From Amphibalanus amphitrite (lineage: Eukaryota > Arthropoda > Thecostraca > Balanomorpha > Balanidae), in NCBI RefSeq assembly GCF_019059575.1, contig NW_024882300.1:124001-188000 (forward strand): 64,000 nt of DNA, read 5' to 3'. A program made the translations under genes and the position numbers. Positions 8,846 through 20,299 of the stretch are shown here, piece by piece (within the stretch, counting starts at the first letter, position 1; each line of letters opens with the position of its first letter). The notes beneath the pieces were generated by a model. The model had not been told where the DNA came from. It did no database searches and saw only the letters and a program-made list of their open reading frames with translations.

Positions 8846-10615
8846 ATACAGACCGGAGTCGGTGTGCTACGGACTGACGTGCACGGCACCCTATTCGCCA
8901 GCCTATAGCGGTGTGCCAAATTTGAGTGCAATCGGCACGGCTATTTTCGAGATCCGGAAGCGTCACACTGCACGTGCGCACGTGCAAGCTGTGTCCAACT
9001 GACTTGTGCATGGGACCCTATTCGCCGGTCTCTAGCGGTGTACCAAATTTGAGCTCAATCGGCCCAGCCGTTCTCGAGATCTGGAAGCGTCACCCTGCAC
9101 GTGCGCACGTGCAGTTGCACCCCAACCCTAGCACATGGAAATACATACGAACTGACTTGTGCACGGCACCATACTAATCGGTCTCTAGAGGTGTGCCGAA
9201 TTTGAGTGCAATCGGTCCAGCCGTTGTTGAGATCTGGAAGCGTCACCCTGCACGTGCGCACGTGCAAGATGGGTCCTATCTGACTTGCGCACGGCACCCT
9301 ACTAACCGGTCTCTAGCGGTGTACCAAATTTGAACTCAATCGGCCCGGCCGTTCTCGAGATCTGGAAGCGTCACCCTGCACGTGCGCACGTGCAGTTGCA
9401 CCCCAACCGTAGCACATGGAAACGCATGGTTCGGTGTGTGCCTACAACCTTGTTAAGTTTCAGCGCAATCAGTCCAGCACTTACCGTGTTATTGTCATAA
9501 CAACAAAAGTGACACCTGTCCGTTTTACACGTGTCACGTGCAGTAGGGGTCACCTGCACGCATCGTGCGTAGTAAAATACTTGTAAGAAGGGTATAAGCT
9601 ACCCCACACAAAAAACCGCAAGTGTATCGGTCCAGTGGTTGCGGAGATATAAGTCGTACAAAAACGTGCCCACGGCGGCCGGCCGCTAATATAATATTTA
9701 GCATTAAATCGCATCCTTCTATGGGAGGTATCCCCGCCTGTTCGTATACTGTCTGAGCAAAGACCATATATAGCTGTGAGCTCAAATCTCGGTTATGTCG
9801 TGTTTTTTTACTAAATTTCTCAAAAAACGGCACAACGTGCAATAACGCTCTATATATCATTGGAAAGAGCATCAAAAGTTGTATATCCTATCAACTTTTC
9901 ACTTAAATATATCTTCAACGTACAAAGTTATTAAGCACCAAAGACGCTCCCATTGACTTTCAATGTTAAAAATTTTCACTCTTAAACGAGCTTAAAAAGA
10001 ACAAACGAATTCTGACAGCTTAACGAAGCATAACAACATGTTCTATGGTCGTTTCTCAACAGGTCCTGAAAGTTTAAACAAAATCGTATCATATAATTTT
10101 GTGCAATGTGCGAATGAAAATGTCTCTGCAAAAACGCCCATTGACTTAACATGGGGAGCGAAAAAAGTTCAACTTCAAAGTCGTACTACAAAAAATATCG
10201 ACTTCTTACGGGTAGACGGCGCATATGGGCGTGTACCTGAATGTGTCAGTCATAAAATGGTGTGCAGCAAACCATACCTTGATCGGCGATTTTTTCCGCT
10301 ATTCGCGATCGCGCAAAAAGTGTCCAAAACCCCGTTGACTTACTATGGGAAAAATGGAATCGCACGTGCCACGTGCCACGAGGTTTTAAGCGAGTAGCGA
10401 CCGGTGCCATCAGGTAGATCGCCTACGGGAACCCATACCCTGAACTTTTTACGGAAATCGCAATGCACGTTTAGGCCCCGGTCAAGTTGCCCCAATTCGC
10501 TGCCAGACATGCAAAACATAGCCCGGAGAAGGACCGCTCCGGTTGTTTTTCAATAGAAAATAGAAAAACACAATTCTAACGAATAGTGTTTGTCTTTTCA
10601 AACAACCTGCGGTTA
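8846..10615. repeat. CCAGCATC-family unit, copy 2 (left hairpin missing)
   Basis: Head-to-tail with copy 1, but the CCAGCATC hairpin and the ACCGCAGG sequence are absent and the unit starts at CAGACCGGAGTCGG. CACGTG palindromes start at 8968, 9095, 9248 and 9376 (spacings 127, 153, 128), the same alternation as copy 1. The AT-rich modules and the terminal TCAAACAACCTGCGGT follow in the same order. No coding capacity is recognised. Confidence 0.8.
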
Positions 10616-10697
10616 CCGCTCCGGTTGTTTTTCAATAGAAAATAGAAAAACACAATTCTAACGAATAGTGTTTGTCTTTTCAAACAACCTGCGGTTA
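10616..10697. repeat. Tandem duplication of the unit's right end (about 82 bp)
   Basis: The terminal segment from CCGCTCCGGTTG through TTTTCAAACAACCTGCGGTTA is repeated immediately after the end of copy 2. Both copies share the extra AATAGAAA step, so the duplication arose from this copy. Confidence 0.85.
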
Positions 10698-10747
10698 CCA
10701 GCATCTGCGATGCTGGGCTCCGCATCGCGGGACCGCAGGTTGTTTGA
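10680..10747. repeat. Nested inverted repeat at a unit junction (cruciform-capable)
   Basis: TCAAACAACCTGCGGT (10680-10695) and its exact reverse complement (10732-10747) enclose 36 nt. Inside, CCAGCATC-TGC-GATGCTGG (10698-10716) is a perfect 8-bp stem with a 3-nt loop. The same arrangement recurs at 57342-57409 and, with single changes, near 59766-59832 and 62596-62662. Confidence 0.85.
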
Positions 10748-11000
10748 GCAAGCACCTTTAACGCCGCAAAAACGCCCGCCGCCAAACGAGAGGATGAGCC
10801 TTGCACGTGCAGATCGGAGTGCGTGTTCTACGAACTGACGTGCACTGCACTCTACGCCGCCAACCGCAAAACGCCGCAAAAAACGGCCGCCCGCCGTCAA
10901 ACGCAAAAACCGCAAAAATGCGCCCGGCCGCCGCCAACCGAAAATAAAACTTTTACCGAAAACGACGCAAAAACAAAATCACCCGCATCGCGGCGGGCGG
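10698..11000. repeat. CCAGCATC-family unit, copy 3 (5' part only)
   Basis: It starts with the hairpin and ACCGCAGGTTGTTTGA, carries TGCACGTGCAGATCGGAGTG and a short version of the T-depleted CpG-rich tract (about 10850-11000), and then loses similarity near 11000. Confidence 0.7.
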
Positions 11001-14000
11001 GCGATGGGCGAATTTTTTATGGGCGATTTTTTAGCCAAACTCAGACTCGGGCTCTGAGTGCAGCCTGAGTTATAGATGTCGCTGTCATTCAGCCACTGAA
11101 ACAAAAGCGCCACGATTACCGTCAAATCATATTTCCTACGCGGCCGAGAAAAAAAAAATGAAGCGGAAAGTGAGTAAGTAAGACCTACCTGACACACGGG
11201 ACAGTTGTTTTCAACATCACCAGGTGAACAACGAGGCATCCATATTCCATACCAACGAAAAGTTTTCCATCTCTTGGTATATTAGCCGTAGGCTAATATT
11301 CCAGGCAGCGGCACGAGGAGCCGGATGGAGGAAACATGGATGCACGCTTGGTAAGGGCAGGATAGTATATTAGGACGTGAGCTTTACCAAAAGGCATCCA
11401 CGCACCGCGCTGCCCGCCCTTGACGCAATTAGCAAATAAGTTGGCTCCAAATGTGATAGCCATCTTTCAATTACGTTAATTCAAGTTCGAAAGATGATTG
11501 GTGTTACTAAAAAAGACTACGTCAAGAGCCCGTTACGATGTAACGGAAGACAAACCAGCCACTCCACACCTAGGCAGTTTTTCACACGCATTCCTGCATT
11601 CACACTCGCCATTTCGTGCACCGGCCTGCCCGCTGCACAACGTAATATCTATGGCAACTATACTGTCTAAGGCATGATTGTTGCTCCTAATGGTTTTCTT
11701 TTTTCACAGACTGGAGTGTGCTTTACATGAAAATATAATGTAGTAGATGATACCTGCTCATTTCATCACTAAACGTGTGAAATGTTCAAATCATGTTGGT
11801 ATGTGGATAAGATCCGAGACTAGGAATTTAAAGTGTAGAAATGTCGGTGGCTGCTGGACGCATCTGCAACTGAGCTCATGGTCCTAATCATCCGCGAAAG
11901 TGACGAAACTACAGGAATGTCACGGTAAAGATGCGCAGTACCCTGTATGTTCATGGCATACAGCTGCAAGCTAAGACAAAACTAGAAACGATCTTTGGGT
12001 AGAACATATAAAGTGAAGCAATACCAATGCAGAACTACTTGGAGTCACAGGAACCAGTGTGTCCAACATATCAATCAGCTAACATGTAAGGACGCATGTG
12101 TAAGGCCGCATGTGCAACTGTAATCCCTCTTGATCGACTACAAGAATGGAAAGAAAACGTCAACGGAGTAAAACTTCACCATGTGAATCTGCATTCGTGA
12201 ACTGGCATTCGTGATCAAGTATGCACAACAGATGTGAGGTGAGGACGCGGTGTCATTGCGATACAACATCAACTGATGCAATATTGGAATGCATTTTGCA
12301 CTCATTCTTGCATATTGATAAGATCAAAAGTAAGGCGATAATGTGGATAAGTGTGTTGACAGATGTCGAAGACTGACGGTGATTACGAACTGCTTAACAG
12401 GCGACCGGATTGACGGTGATGCGCCTGACCGATCGTTGGAGTGCATGTCGCATCTGATGTCTATGGAAAACGGCAAAGGAGAAAACAGGACTATGGTGAA
12501 GGGCTGTTCTAACATCACATGAAACGGGAATGAGCAGTAACACCTGCCAATGAAAGCAGTGAAAAACAGCGAAACTGCCTGTTTATCCTGCAATGGTGCT
12601 GATGCCCAAAGTCAAGTTTTGTTTGTGTGTGTGTGTGGAAAGCGGTAGGGCGCTATGCGCTAAGCTATCATCCGTTTTAGCTTTGGTATCACAATACACG
12701 TATTAGGTGCTCGCACACTACTGCCAGTACTTCAGTCGGTACTGAGTAGCCCGCAGCTAATAACAACCTGATATTTGCTTCCTGCACAAACGTAGATGGC
12801 GGCTAGCATTATGGAAGTGTCTTTACATCATGAGTCTGATCGACGATGATGAATGAAATAATCATTTGAACTCGTTGAAAGATGACGATGTCCGGGTCAC
12901 AACGAAGTGACTTAAAACTTGCAGGACGAATAACTGATGATTGGGCCGATGAATGTGGCTTGTGCTGCAGCCGAGACCTGTGGGGACGGACGACCGGTGA
13001 GGTACAAATGGAGCAAGGAAACGAGACGTGAATGTACACCAAGCACAATGATATTTAGCTATCATAAGCGTTGACAATGGTGAATAGTCGAGCTGTTCGC
13101 CATATTGGACCTTCACGTCATAGCCATTGCAATATCAAGCTCCCCAAATTGTCATTAGCTTTCGCAGCCCAAGTCCAGTATTAAGTGCTCAAAGAACTTG
13201 CCAAGGCAATATAGCTGTGAGCAGCCCGAAGTTCATGGACGGATGGTGACATTTGCTTCTAGCAAAAAGTAGACGACGTCCAGCGCTGTAGTCGAACAGT
13301 GCCACTGCTAGAAAGGGAGAAGGTTTGCGAAAAAAATAATACCGGGAATTCGGTTAGATGGTTATGGAATGGACCATATTAAGGCATTTAGAATATCCTG
13401 CGCACGGTTTTCCTGTAAACCTGAAAAGCGTAGATAGTGGGAAAACCTCAGGGGGCGGATATCCGCCCCCCCCGGTCGGTGCGCGGGATATATTTGATTG
13501 ATATGTGTAGGCACTGCTTTAAAAATACAGTAAAACACTGAAAACCAAAGCAACGTTGGAATGATTTTCCGTAGGTATGCGTTTAGTTAGCCAAGCAAAC
13601 AAAGTCACAGGCTCTTGCACATATTACAGAGTGCTCGGGCACTGGTGTAACAAACAACTCACTTGCACTGGGGTTCGGGATCACAGAGTAGATCCAACAG
13701 ATAACAGGTCGCATTCAGCATTGCGCCGGACACTACTGAAAATGTTGACAAGTGTCTGTCAGTAAACGCAAACATCAATCCCAATAGATAGGTACATGAA
13801 GACGATGACAAACATGTTGGCATTGTGTAGGAATGAGGACAGTAAATGATCACACAAAATGTAAAGCATTCTGCAACGTGTTGACAATGGACATTCAAAT
13901 ATTAATACATACCAGCCGTACGCAAGTGTCTTCGAAAATGTTGATCTCTTGATGGTGATGGAGAAGGTGTATCACGCCCAGAGGCTTCAAGAAGTCGATC

Positions 14001-14580
14001 CATTGTCCGCATATTGTTAAATTTGGTCAACACATGTCCGTTTTCAACGCATCCGTAAACCGATGGCGAGAGCATTTAAGAACGTTTGAGCATGTGACTG
14101 AAATACTCAAAGACACAAGTTGGAGGAAGGAGCAGGCGAAAAAAGAAAGATAACAACACAGTGTATGAGCATCGTGTTCCAGTGCTAAAAATGTAACTGA
14201 ACAGGAAATGCAATATCATGTGTCGATCGCTCATGAGTGTGAACACATGCTTACATAGATGCAAACCTACACTATACGAAAACCTGACTGCTTTTTACGA
14301 GTGATTAACTGCTACATTCAGTGGACTGCATCATGTGGTACATGTTTGCGGGCGGAGCATGTCTACCGAATTCATTGGCATTTCAATTAAAACAAACACA
14401 CACATACGTAGAACTAGATGATGAGAGCTAGTGTAACCGGGTGCACAGGTGGCTAATGTATATGTGCAGATAACTAATAGCTAGTGACAAATAAAAAAGT
14501 ACCAGCAACGGCCAGCGCAATGGGTGCTCCCTGATCGACGGTAAAATCTTCAACGGTATCGACGGTAAAGACGACTGGTA
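11001..14580. other. Unassigned non-coding stretch
   Basis: Only short chance reading frames occur on both strands. Apart from the 20-bp palindrome at 13451-13470 and a small inverted repeat near 11280-11300 (ATTAGCCGTAGGCTAAT), I recognise nothing. It lacks the CCAGCATC, BEL and AGGTCA repeat signatures and may be host intergenic or intronic DNA. Confidence 0.5.
13451..13470. repeat. Perfect 20-bp GC-rich palindrome
   Basis: GGGGGCGGATATCCGCCCCC equals its own reverse complement and is followed by a few further C residues. It lies in otherwise AT-rich unassigned DNA. Confidence 0.8.
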
Positions 14581-15404
14581 ATGCACCTGTGAAAATAGGA
14601 GAAGCAGCGGATGATTAGCTGACATGACGGCAAGTCGAAACGAATCGTCGAGAAAATATAATATGTCAAGCCCGCGGATTTCTAAGCTTATGATTTTTCC
14701 ATTTCGACGACTGAGAGTGAAAATGCATTTCAGATGAGATATTATATAAATTTTACTAAAACCCTTAGAAGTCAATAGGCAGAGGGCAACAAGCCTACTT
14801 GATTCAACGTTGAATACCCACCCATAAAGGTCAGTTCATCCGAGTATTACCGCCTCCAAAACAAATACTAACGTTTTGTAGGCATACAATACCGTAAAAA
14901 CGTTTGGAATCTTGGAGCAGAGCTGTTCGTTCAGCTAACAGCATCCTTTGATAATGAAATAGGCCGGAGGCAGAAACTGGCACTTGAGAGTAATGCACCT
15001 GTGAAAATAGGAGAAGCAGCGGATGATTAGCTGACATGTCGGCAAGTCGAAACGAATCGTCGAGAAAATATAATATGTCAAGCCCGCGGATTTCTAAGCT
15101 TATGATTTTTCAATTTCGACGACTGAGAGTGAAAATGCATTTCAGGTGAGATATTATATAAATTTTACTAAAACCCTTAGAAGTCAATAGGCAGATGGCT
15201 ACAAGCCTACTTGATTCAACGTTGAATACCCACCCATAAAGGTCAGTTCATCCGAGTATTACCGCCTCCAAAACAAATACTAACGTTTTGTAGGCATACA
15301 ATACCGTAAAACGATTTGGAATCTTGGAGCAGAGCTGGTCGTTCAGTTACCAACATCCTTTGATAAAGAAATAGGCCGGAGGCAGAAACTGGCACTTGAG
15401 ATTG
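14581..15404. repeat. 412-bp direct tandem duplication
   Basis: Copy 1 is 14581-14992 and copy 2 is 14993-15404, both starting ATGCACCTGTGAAAATAGG and ending GGCAGAAACTGGCACTTGAG. Only scattered substitutions and 1-bp indels separate them, so the duplication is recent. The right copy runs into the possible exon at 15408. Confidence 0.88.
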
Positions 15405-15407
15405 CAG

Positions 15408-15520
15408 AGGCAGTCATCACACAGTCCCGGAAGACGTGGCTGGACAAGGCGTCCAAGCGGCGCCTGGTCATACACGGTTGCTATTGGATACTGCGAAAAC
15501 AACCTGCAGGCACATCATGA
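15408..15520 (+). CDS. Possible terminal exon (low confidence)
   Basis: After an acceptor-like ATTGCAG at 15401-15407, one frame stays open for about 37 codons with protein-like composition (for example SRKTWLDKASKRRLV) to a TGA at 15518-15520. An AATAAA polyadenylation hexamer follows six bases later at 15526-15531. The candidate intron 3' part is the 412-bp tandem duplication. I do not recognise the peptide. A chance frame of this length is quite possible; the acceptor, stop and polyadenylation signal together are the only support. Confidence 0.25.
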
Positions 15521-15785
15521 CAAGGAATAAACGTTTTGAATAGGTACGCTTTTCGTTGCCTATATGATCAAACATGACATTGACACTATGACCGAATAAA
15601 AAAAATCACCTCCAAACGGTAATAAACGTAATGTTTTTGTTTATAAAAAAATCTGCTTTGGTAGCGTGTACCATTATGCTCCCATTCCACTTACTGGTCA
15701 CAGATCCAAACTCATGAAACTCCTAGATGCCGTTCATGATGACGAGTGTGTTCAATGAAGCTTCTTCTGCTGCATGATGCACTGC

Positions 15786-16470
15786 TATGGTATGGTATGG
15801 TATTTGTAGCTTACGGGCCACCACAGCGTCCTGTATTTGGGCCCGGTTCTGTCGTCCGTCTTCGTTGTTGGTCCGTCCGTTGCCTTGAAGTGTCCGTTGT
15901 CTTCTTGGCTCGTAAGGGTGGGCTGAGGGGTGGCACTGGGTTCCTAGCTATCTCCTCCCGGGTAGCCGGATTGCCCCTTCTATTATTTTTTTTGTTTTTG
16001 TTTTTTTTTTTTGCCATTTTGCCATTCTGGGGTCTTTTATTTTGATTCTCATTGTTTTGAATATTGTTTTTTCTTTTTTGCTTCTTTTTTTGGCTTTTTT
16101 TGGCTTTTTTGTCCTTGGCTCTAGGGGAGGAGATTTACAGGTCATTGATCAGCCCAGTGTTGTGTCTTTAGTGGATGAGTAGTGTTGTTAGCTCGGGGTG
16201 TAAGTCCCCGAGCAGTGTTGTGAGTGTTAGTGGGATGTTGGCGTCTCTGCAGTATGTTTGTATGTGTGTCCTGTGGTGTTGGTATTGTGGGCATGTGAGT
16301 AGCAGATGTTTGACAGTGATGAAAGTGTTGCAGGTGTTGCATTTCGGTCTCGGGCTTCTTGTGATGATGTAGTTGTGTGTGATAGCGGTGTGTCCAATGC
16401 GAAGTCGTGTGCCCTCTCGTTTTTGCGTGAGTTCATGTTCTTGGAGTGCCAGTGTTCTATGCGTGGTTGA
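15786..16470 (-). mobile_element. 3' end of an R1/I-like non-LTR retrotransposon
   Basis: The minus-strand frame ending at 16168 carries a C-terminal segment typical of these elements: LRIGHTAITHNYIITRS, then CNTCNTFITVKHLLLTC, then LLGDLHPELTTLLIH and a stop. This Cys/His tail follows the RNase H region in R1/I-type ORF2 proteins (family knowledge). Homology seems to begin near 16460; the N-terminal part of the open frame is probably chance. The 3' UTR is A-rich on the minus strand (15980-16110), and the element ends in a short (ATACC)n tail at about 15786-15802, a simple-repeat tail as expected of this group. It is a dead 5'-truncated copy. Confidence 0.7.
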
Positions 16471-17311
16471 ATGCATCATGCACTTCTGGACAGTGATTGA
16501 TATCCGACTTGCTTGGGCGAGTGTATGCGAGTGATGTGTAGTGGTGACCAATTGTACCAAAAGAAAATGACATTGAGAACATGATTTGCAAGCGCAACAT
16601 GCGGCACAACTCACGTGCATACAACGACAAGAAAAACAGGAAATGTCGTAAATGACGCCATAAAACATTGTATGGCCTACAAATATATCCGCAACGCAAT
16701 CCTGGCTTGAGCTAATTCAGTACCTACTTTCGCGGGAACACTTTAAACTCATGTAGGTAATGTTCACACGACGCAAGACTCATATACAAACATACAACAC
16801 TAAAAACACAGAACACGGACATTTTGTAGCAGTATTGCATTGTATCAGCAGCGAGGTGGAAAACTGGCGGCACCTTTGTCTCAAACTACGTGCCAGCGGT
16901 GCAATAGGCAGCTGGCATTCAGATCTAGCAATAATGTGTGCTCATGATGTTAATGGCAACTGTGAGGAGGATGAAACAATTCTGAATTTGATAGGACAAA
17001 ACTGTCTGGCCAATCTGTTCCGAGCACAACTCACTTTCCCTGGACATGCAGAGTATGTGTTGCTGTGAGTTAGGTACTTATCAGATGTCACATCGCTCTG
17101 CTTATGGTAGACCTGCAATATGTGACTTGCATGTAAACCCTGCCAGCAGCATGAAGTTTTGCACAATAAAACTGTTTTCTCTGTGTGGGCTTGCATATTT
17201 CGTTGGCAGCAGGCAGGCACAATGCTAGTTCCATACACCACTGACTACACGCACTCATGCACGTATTTACTTGAAAACTAGTATCTATTCACTCATTCAC
17301 TAAATTACGTG

Positions 17312-17400
17312 TAAGATGACACGCACACCCTCACATACGCACATACATACCCACACACCCACATCCACCCTTACACACTCACAGGCACACATGCTCACAA
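17312..17400. repeat. Degenerate CA-rich simple repeat
   Basis: Repeated CACA/CATA/CCCACA words (ACATACATACCCACACACCC). It is a decayed microsatellite. Confidence 0.7.
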
Positions 17401-18239
17401 ATACCAATCATTCAGGGTTTCCGATGAGATGAAGTGTGTCTACTGTTTTCTGCCACATTACGTCATCACCAAAAGGATCGAATCAAAAGTATCTAGGGTT
17501 AAGAAGCATAAACAATTGCTGACACATACTTGTCACTTACTTCTAATATGCCCTACTGCAACCATAAGATTCAGTTGAACCACTTTGCTCATCTTTACTT
17601 TCAAGCTGACAATCAGCATTGACGAATCAGCATTGGTTTGGCCTTCATGAAAGCTTACGTCAATAGCGCAAATAAATAACTTGCTGTGGACGAATGGCTT
17701 TTAGTATGAATGCACATAGGTAAAGTGAACTGCGCACATGCTGTGACAAACTTTTGTTTGCCTAGTAAGAAAACAGTAGACACACTTGCTAGTTTGGATA
17801 AAGGGATATTCTCGTGCGTGTAAACGGTTAATATATTCGAATTTGAGGTTGACAAAATGTCAACGGTTGTTTGTGACGAACGGGGACTATATAGTAACAG
17901 TTACTGAAGTTTGGAGGACGTATCGACTGCTGAAATAATGTTTGCCAATGAACAAGAACATCATGTGATAACATGATTAACTATATACGTTATTTCCGAC
18001 TAACATTGCGTCGTAGTTTCGGATATTCCGAATGGCACTTGAAAACGTTAACAAATACTTTTGTTTTCGGCCATCGTACAATGCTTGAAACAGTGCCTAA
18101 AACAAACAGTCAACGTCCGCAAATATAGTCTGGTGCAGTAGGTATGTGCACTGAGGGTATTGAAAACAACGCTCCTCAGGACATGGCACGCCCGACATGC
18201 AGGTCATCGAGAGTAGGTACAGTATGACGAGAATATCCC

Positions 18240-18295
18240 TTTAGTTGTCTAGAAGTTGAAGGTCTTGAAGTAGAAGGTCTTGAAGTTGAAGGTCC
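18240..18295. repeat. Short tandem repeat, 15-bp unit
   Basis: Three imperfect copies of GAAGGTCTTGAAGTT. The minus strand reads as Arg-Pro-Ser-Thr-Ser repeats in a 60-codon chance frame. Confidence 0.7.
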
Positions 18296-19490
18296 GCGGA
18301 GAAAGCTCGCCACCGTAGACACTATAGCCGGGGATAACAGCAGCAATTGAAATTGCATTTGGCAAATAAGTGATGATGAGGCACAACTGCAAATGCAAAT
18401 GACCGCCTTCCATTAGCAACGTGCTATAGTAACATAATTGGCAGAAGAAAGCAGCTCATTTGTAGCCTCATTTGACGGACATTTGTTGAAGGAAATATAT
18501 TTTCTTTTAACCTTTAACAAGTCCGCAAACTTTGTTTGGCATGAGCGATTAAGCGCTACAAGTTGAAGCATGATCTAACGAAAAAGGAAACAATACCTAA
18601 GCTCATGATGCATAGACAGCTATGCACTGAGATTCCGGATGCGGCAGTGAAAGCTTGTGTCAACTGACGCAAGGTTACAATGCTATTTACTGACGAAAAA
18701 CGCGTTTTTGAAGCATTTTCCTGGATGAAGTGAATGTAGACTCAGACGTACCTATCAGGCAATAGTCGGCTTGGATAATGATAAATATCAATTAGGTAAA
18801 GAGAAGCTTTGCAGTTTGCACTCACTCATTGTGCAAATGTAGCAGCCTAATAGCATTTACATGAATAAACTCAATTTTATCTTCAATTGCTGCCGTGATA
18901 TCTTATCCCCGACCTTGCCTCGCACATGACGACCCGTGGGGGGAGTCTGGTATCCACCGCCAGCAATTGTGCACACTGGTTCGGTGGACTGGACGTAAGA
19001 TGACGCCACTCTACAACAGACTCGTGATCTCCGAGTGAGATCGATCTCCAAGTGAGACCTGGGTTTAGAGCAGCTTTCGATAGAGAGCCACTCAGGGCTC
19101 CCGTCGCGTGCCTCGTAAATGATACGAGCCATACGCGCCCCCCGGGATTTTAGCCCTGCAGGCAGTGCGGCTTTTGAGATGAAGTCTCCTCTAACGTTAC
19201 GTTGGCTTGTGCATCACCAGTATTAACAACGAAAACAGTTCACGCTCGGATAAGCCAGATGATATGCTTCATACCAATGTGGTTATTAAGCATATCGTGA
19301 ATGGCCTGTCAGCTTAGCTCAAGCCACCGAAGGTAAGCCACCGAGCAAAGATCGAACGCTTAGTGTGCAATTAAAAAACACATTTTGTTTTTGAAGCAGG
19401 AAATGCAATCATTGTTTCATGCATTCCATTGGAAGCTCAGTGAACTAGGATAATAACATCTGACCAATGTCAGAAAGTGAAGAGATAAAG

Positions 19491-19916
19491 CAGTGTTCGC
19501 CACGGGCCGCAAAATCCCAGTCCAGCTCCGCCCAGGCCATGGGTTCACAGCCAGGCCCAGCCAGAACCCATTCATGGTAAAATTGTCAAAGCCAAGCACG
19601 GCCCAGCTCGTCAAAATGAATGGATCGAAAGTGATGGACACCATTCATATGTCACCCATAGGTGCAAAGCAATTATCTTTTGGGTAATTATCTTTTGGGT
19701 AGTAGCATGCACAATGCACATTGCACATATATGCTGTAACTGTTTTTTTTTTGTCTTGCACAATCATAAGCTAGTTGTGATTTGTCTCAGTCGGGAACCT
19801 CTGAGTCCACTTTACAGTTCTTGGCCCAGCCCATTCACAGCCCATCGATTCTTCATAATTGAGGGCCCAGCCCAGCCTATGGCCCATTGGGCTAGCCCGG
19901 CCCATGGCGAACACTG
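19491..19916. mobile_element. hAT-like MITE (426 bp)
   Basis: Terminal inverted repeats CAGTGTTCGCCACGGGCC (19491-19508) and, inverted, CAGTGTTCGCCATGGGCC (19899-19916) differ at one base. The flanks are AGATAAAG and GTATAAAG, an 8-bp target duplication with six matches. Subterminal GGCCCAGCCC words recur at both ends. An 8-bp duplication and CAGTG-type TIRs are typical of hAT elements. No transposase is encoded. Confidence 0.8.
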
Positions 19917-20299
19917 GTATAAAGAATGCGTGTCAAACGGCACTACAATGAGAGGCCCGAGTTCGACAGCTTGCGAAATGTACACAAATGCGGTTAAATT
20001 ATCTATTTTACTCTAAAGGTGACGCATGTCGCCGCAGCAACGACCCAGCAAGCCTGCCTTCGTGGTTAGCGTGGGAGCCTGGTCCACAACCACGGCGATG
20101 ATGCCCAGCTGTGGAGCCGTACGTGCATGGTGCAGGACTAAGCAACCACGGGCATTACGTCGTTGGAGAGTATGGGCCCGGACGAAACTCCAAATATCGA
20201 CGGCCGACTATCTTCTGAGCACTGACTGGCAAAATGTGTCAGTGCGTGTGGTGTGTGCACTCCACCACACTCCCCGGCAAGAGGGATTAACTGTGCAAG

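Larger units (their letters stand above)
16471..19490. other. Unassigned non-coding stretch
   Basis: No convincing gene is visible. It contains a CA-rich simple-sequence tract at 17312-17400 and a short tandem repeat at about 18240-18295. Frames near 16760-17068 and 18857-19132 have no recognisable domain. Confidence 0.5.
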
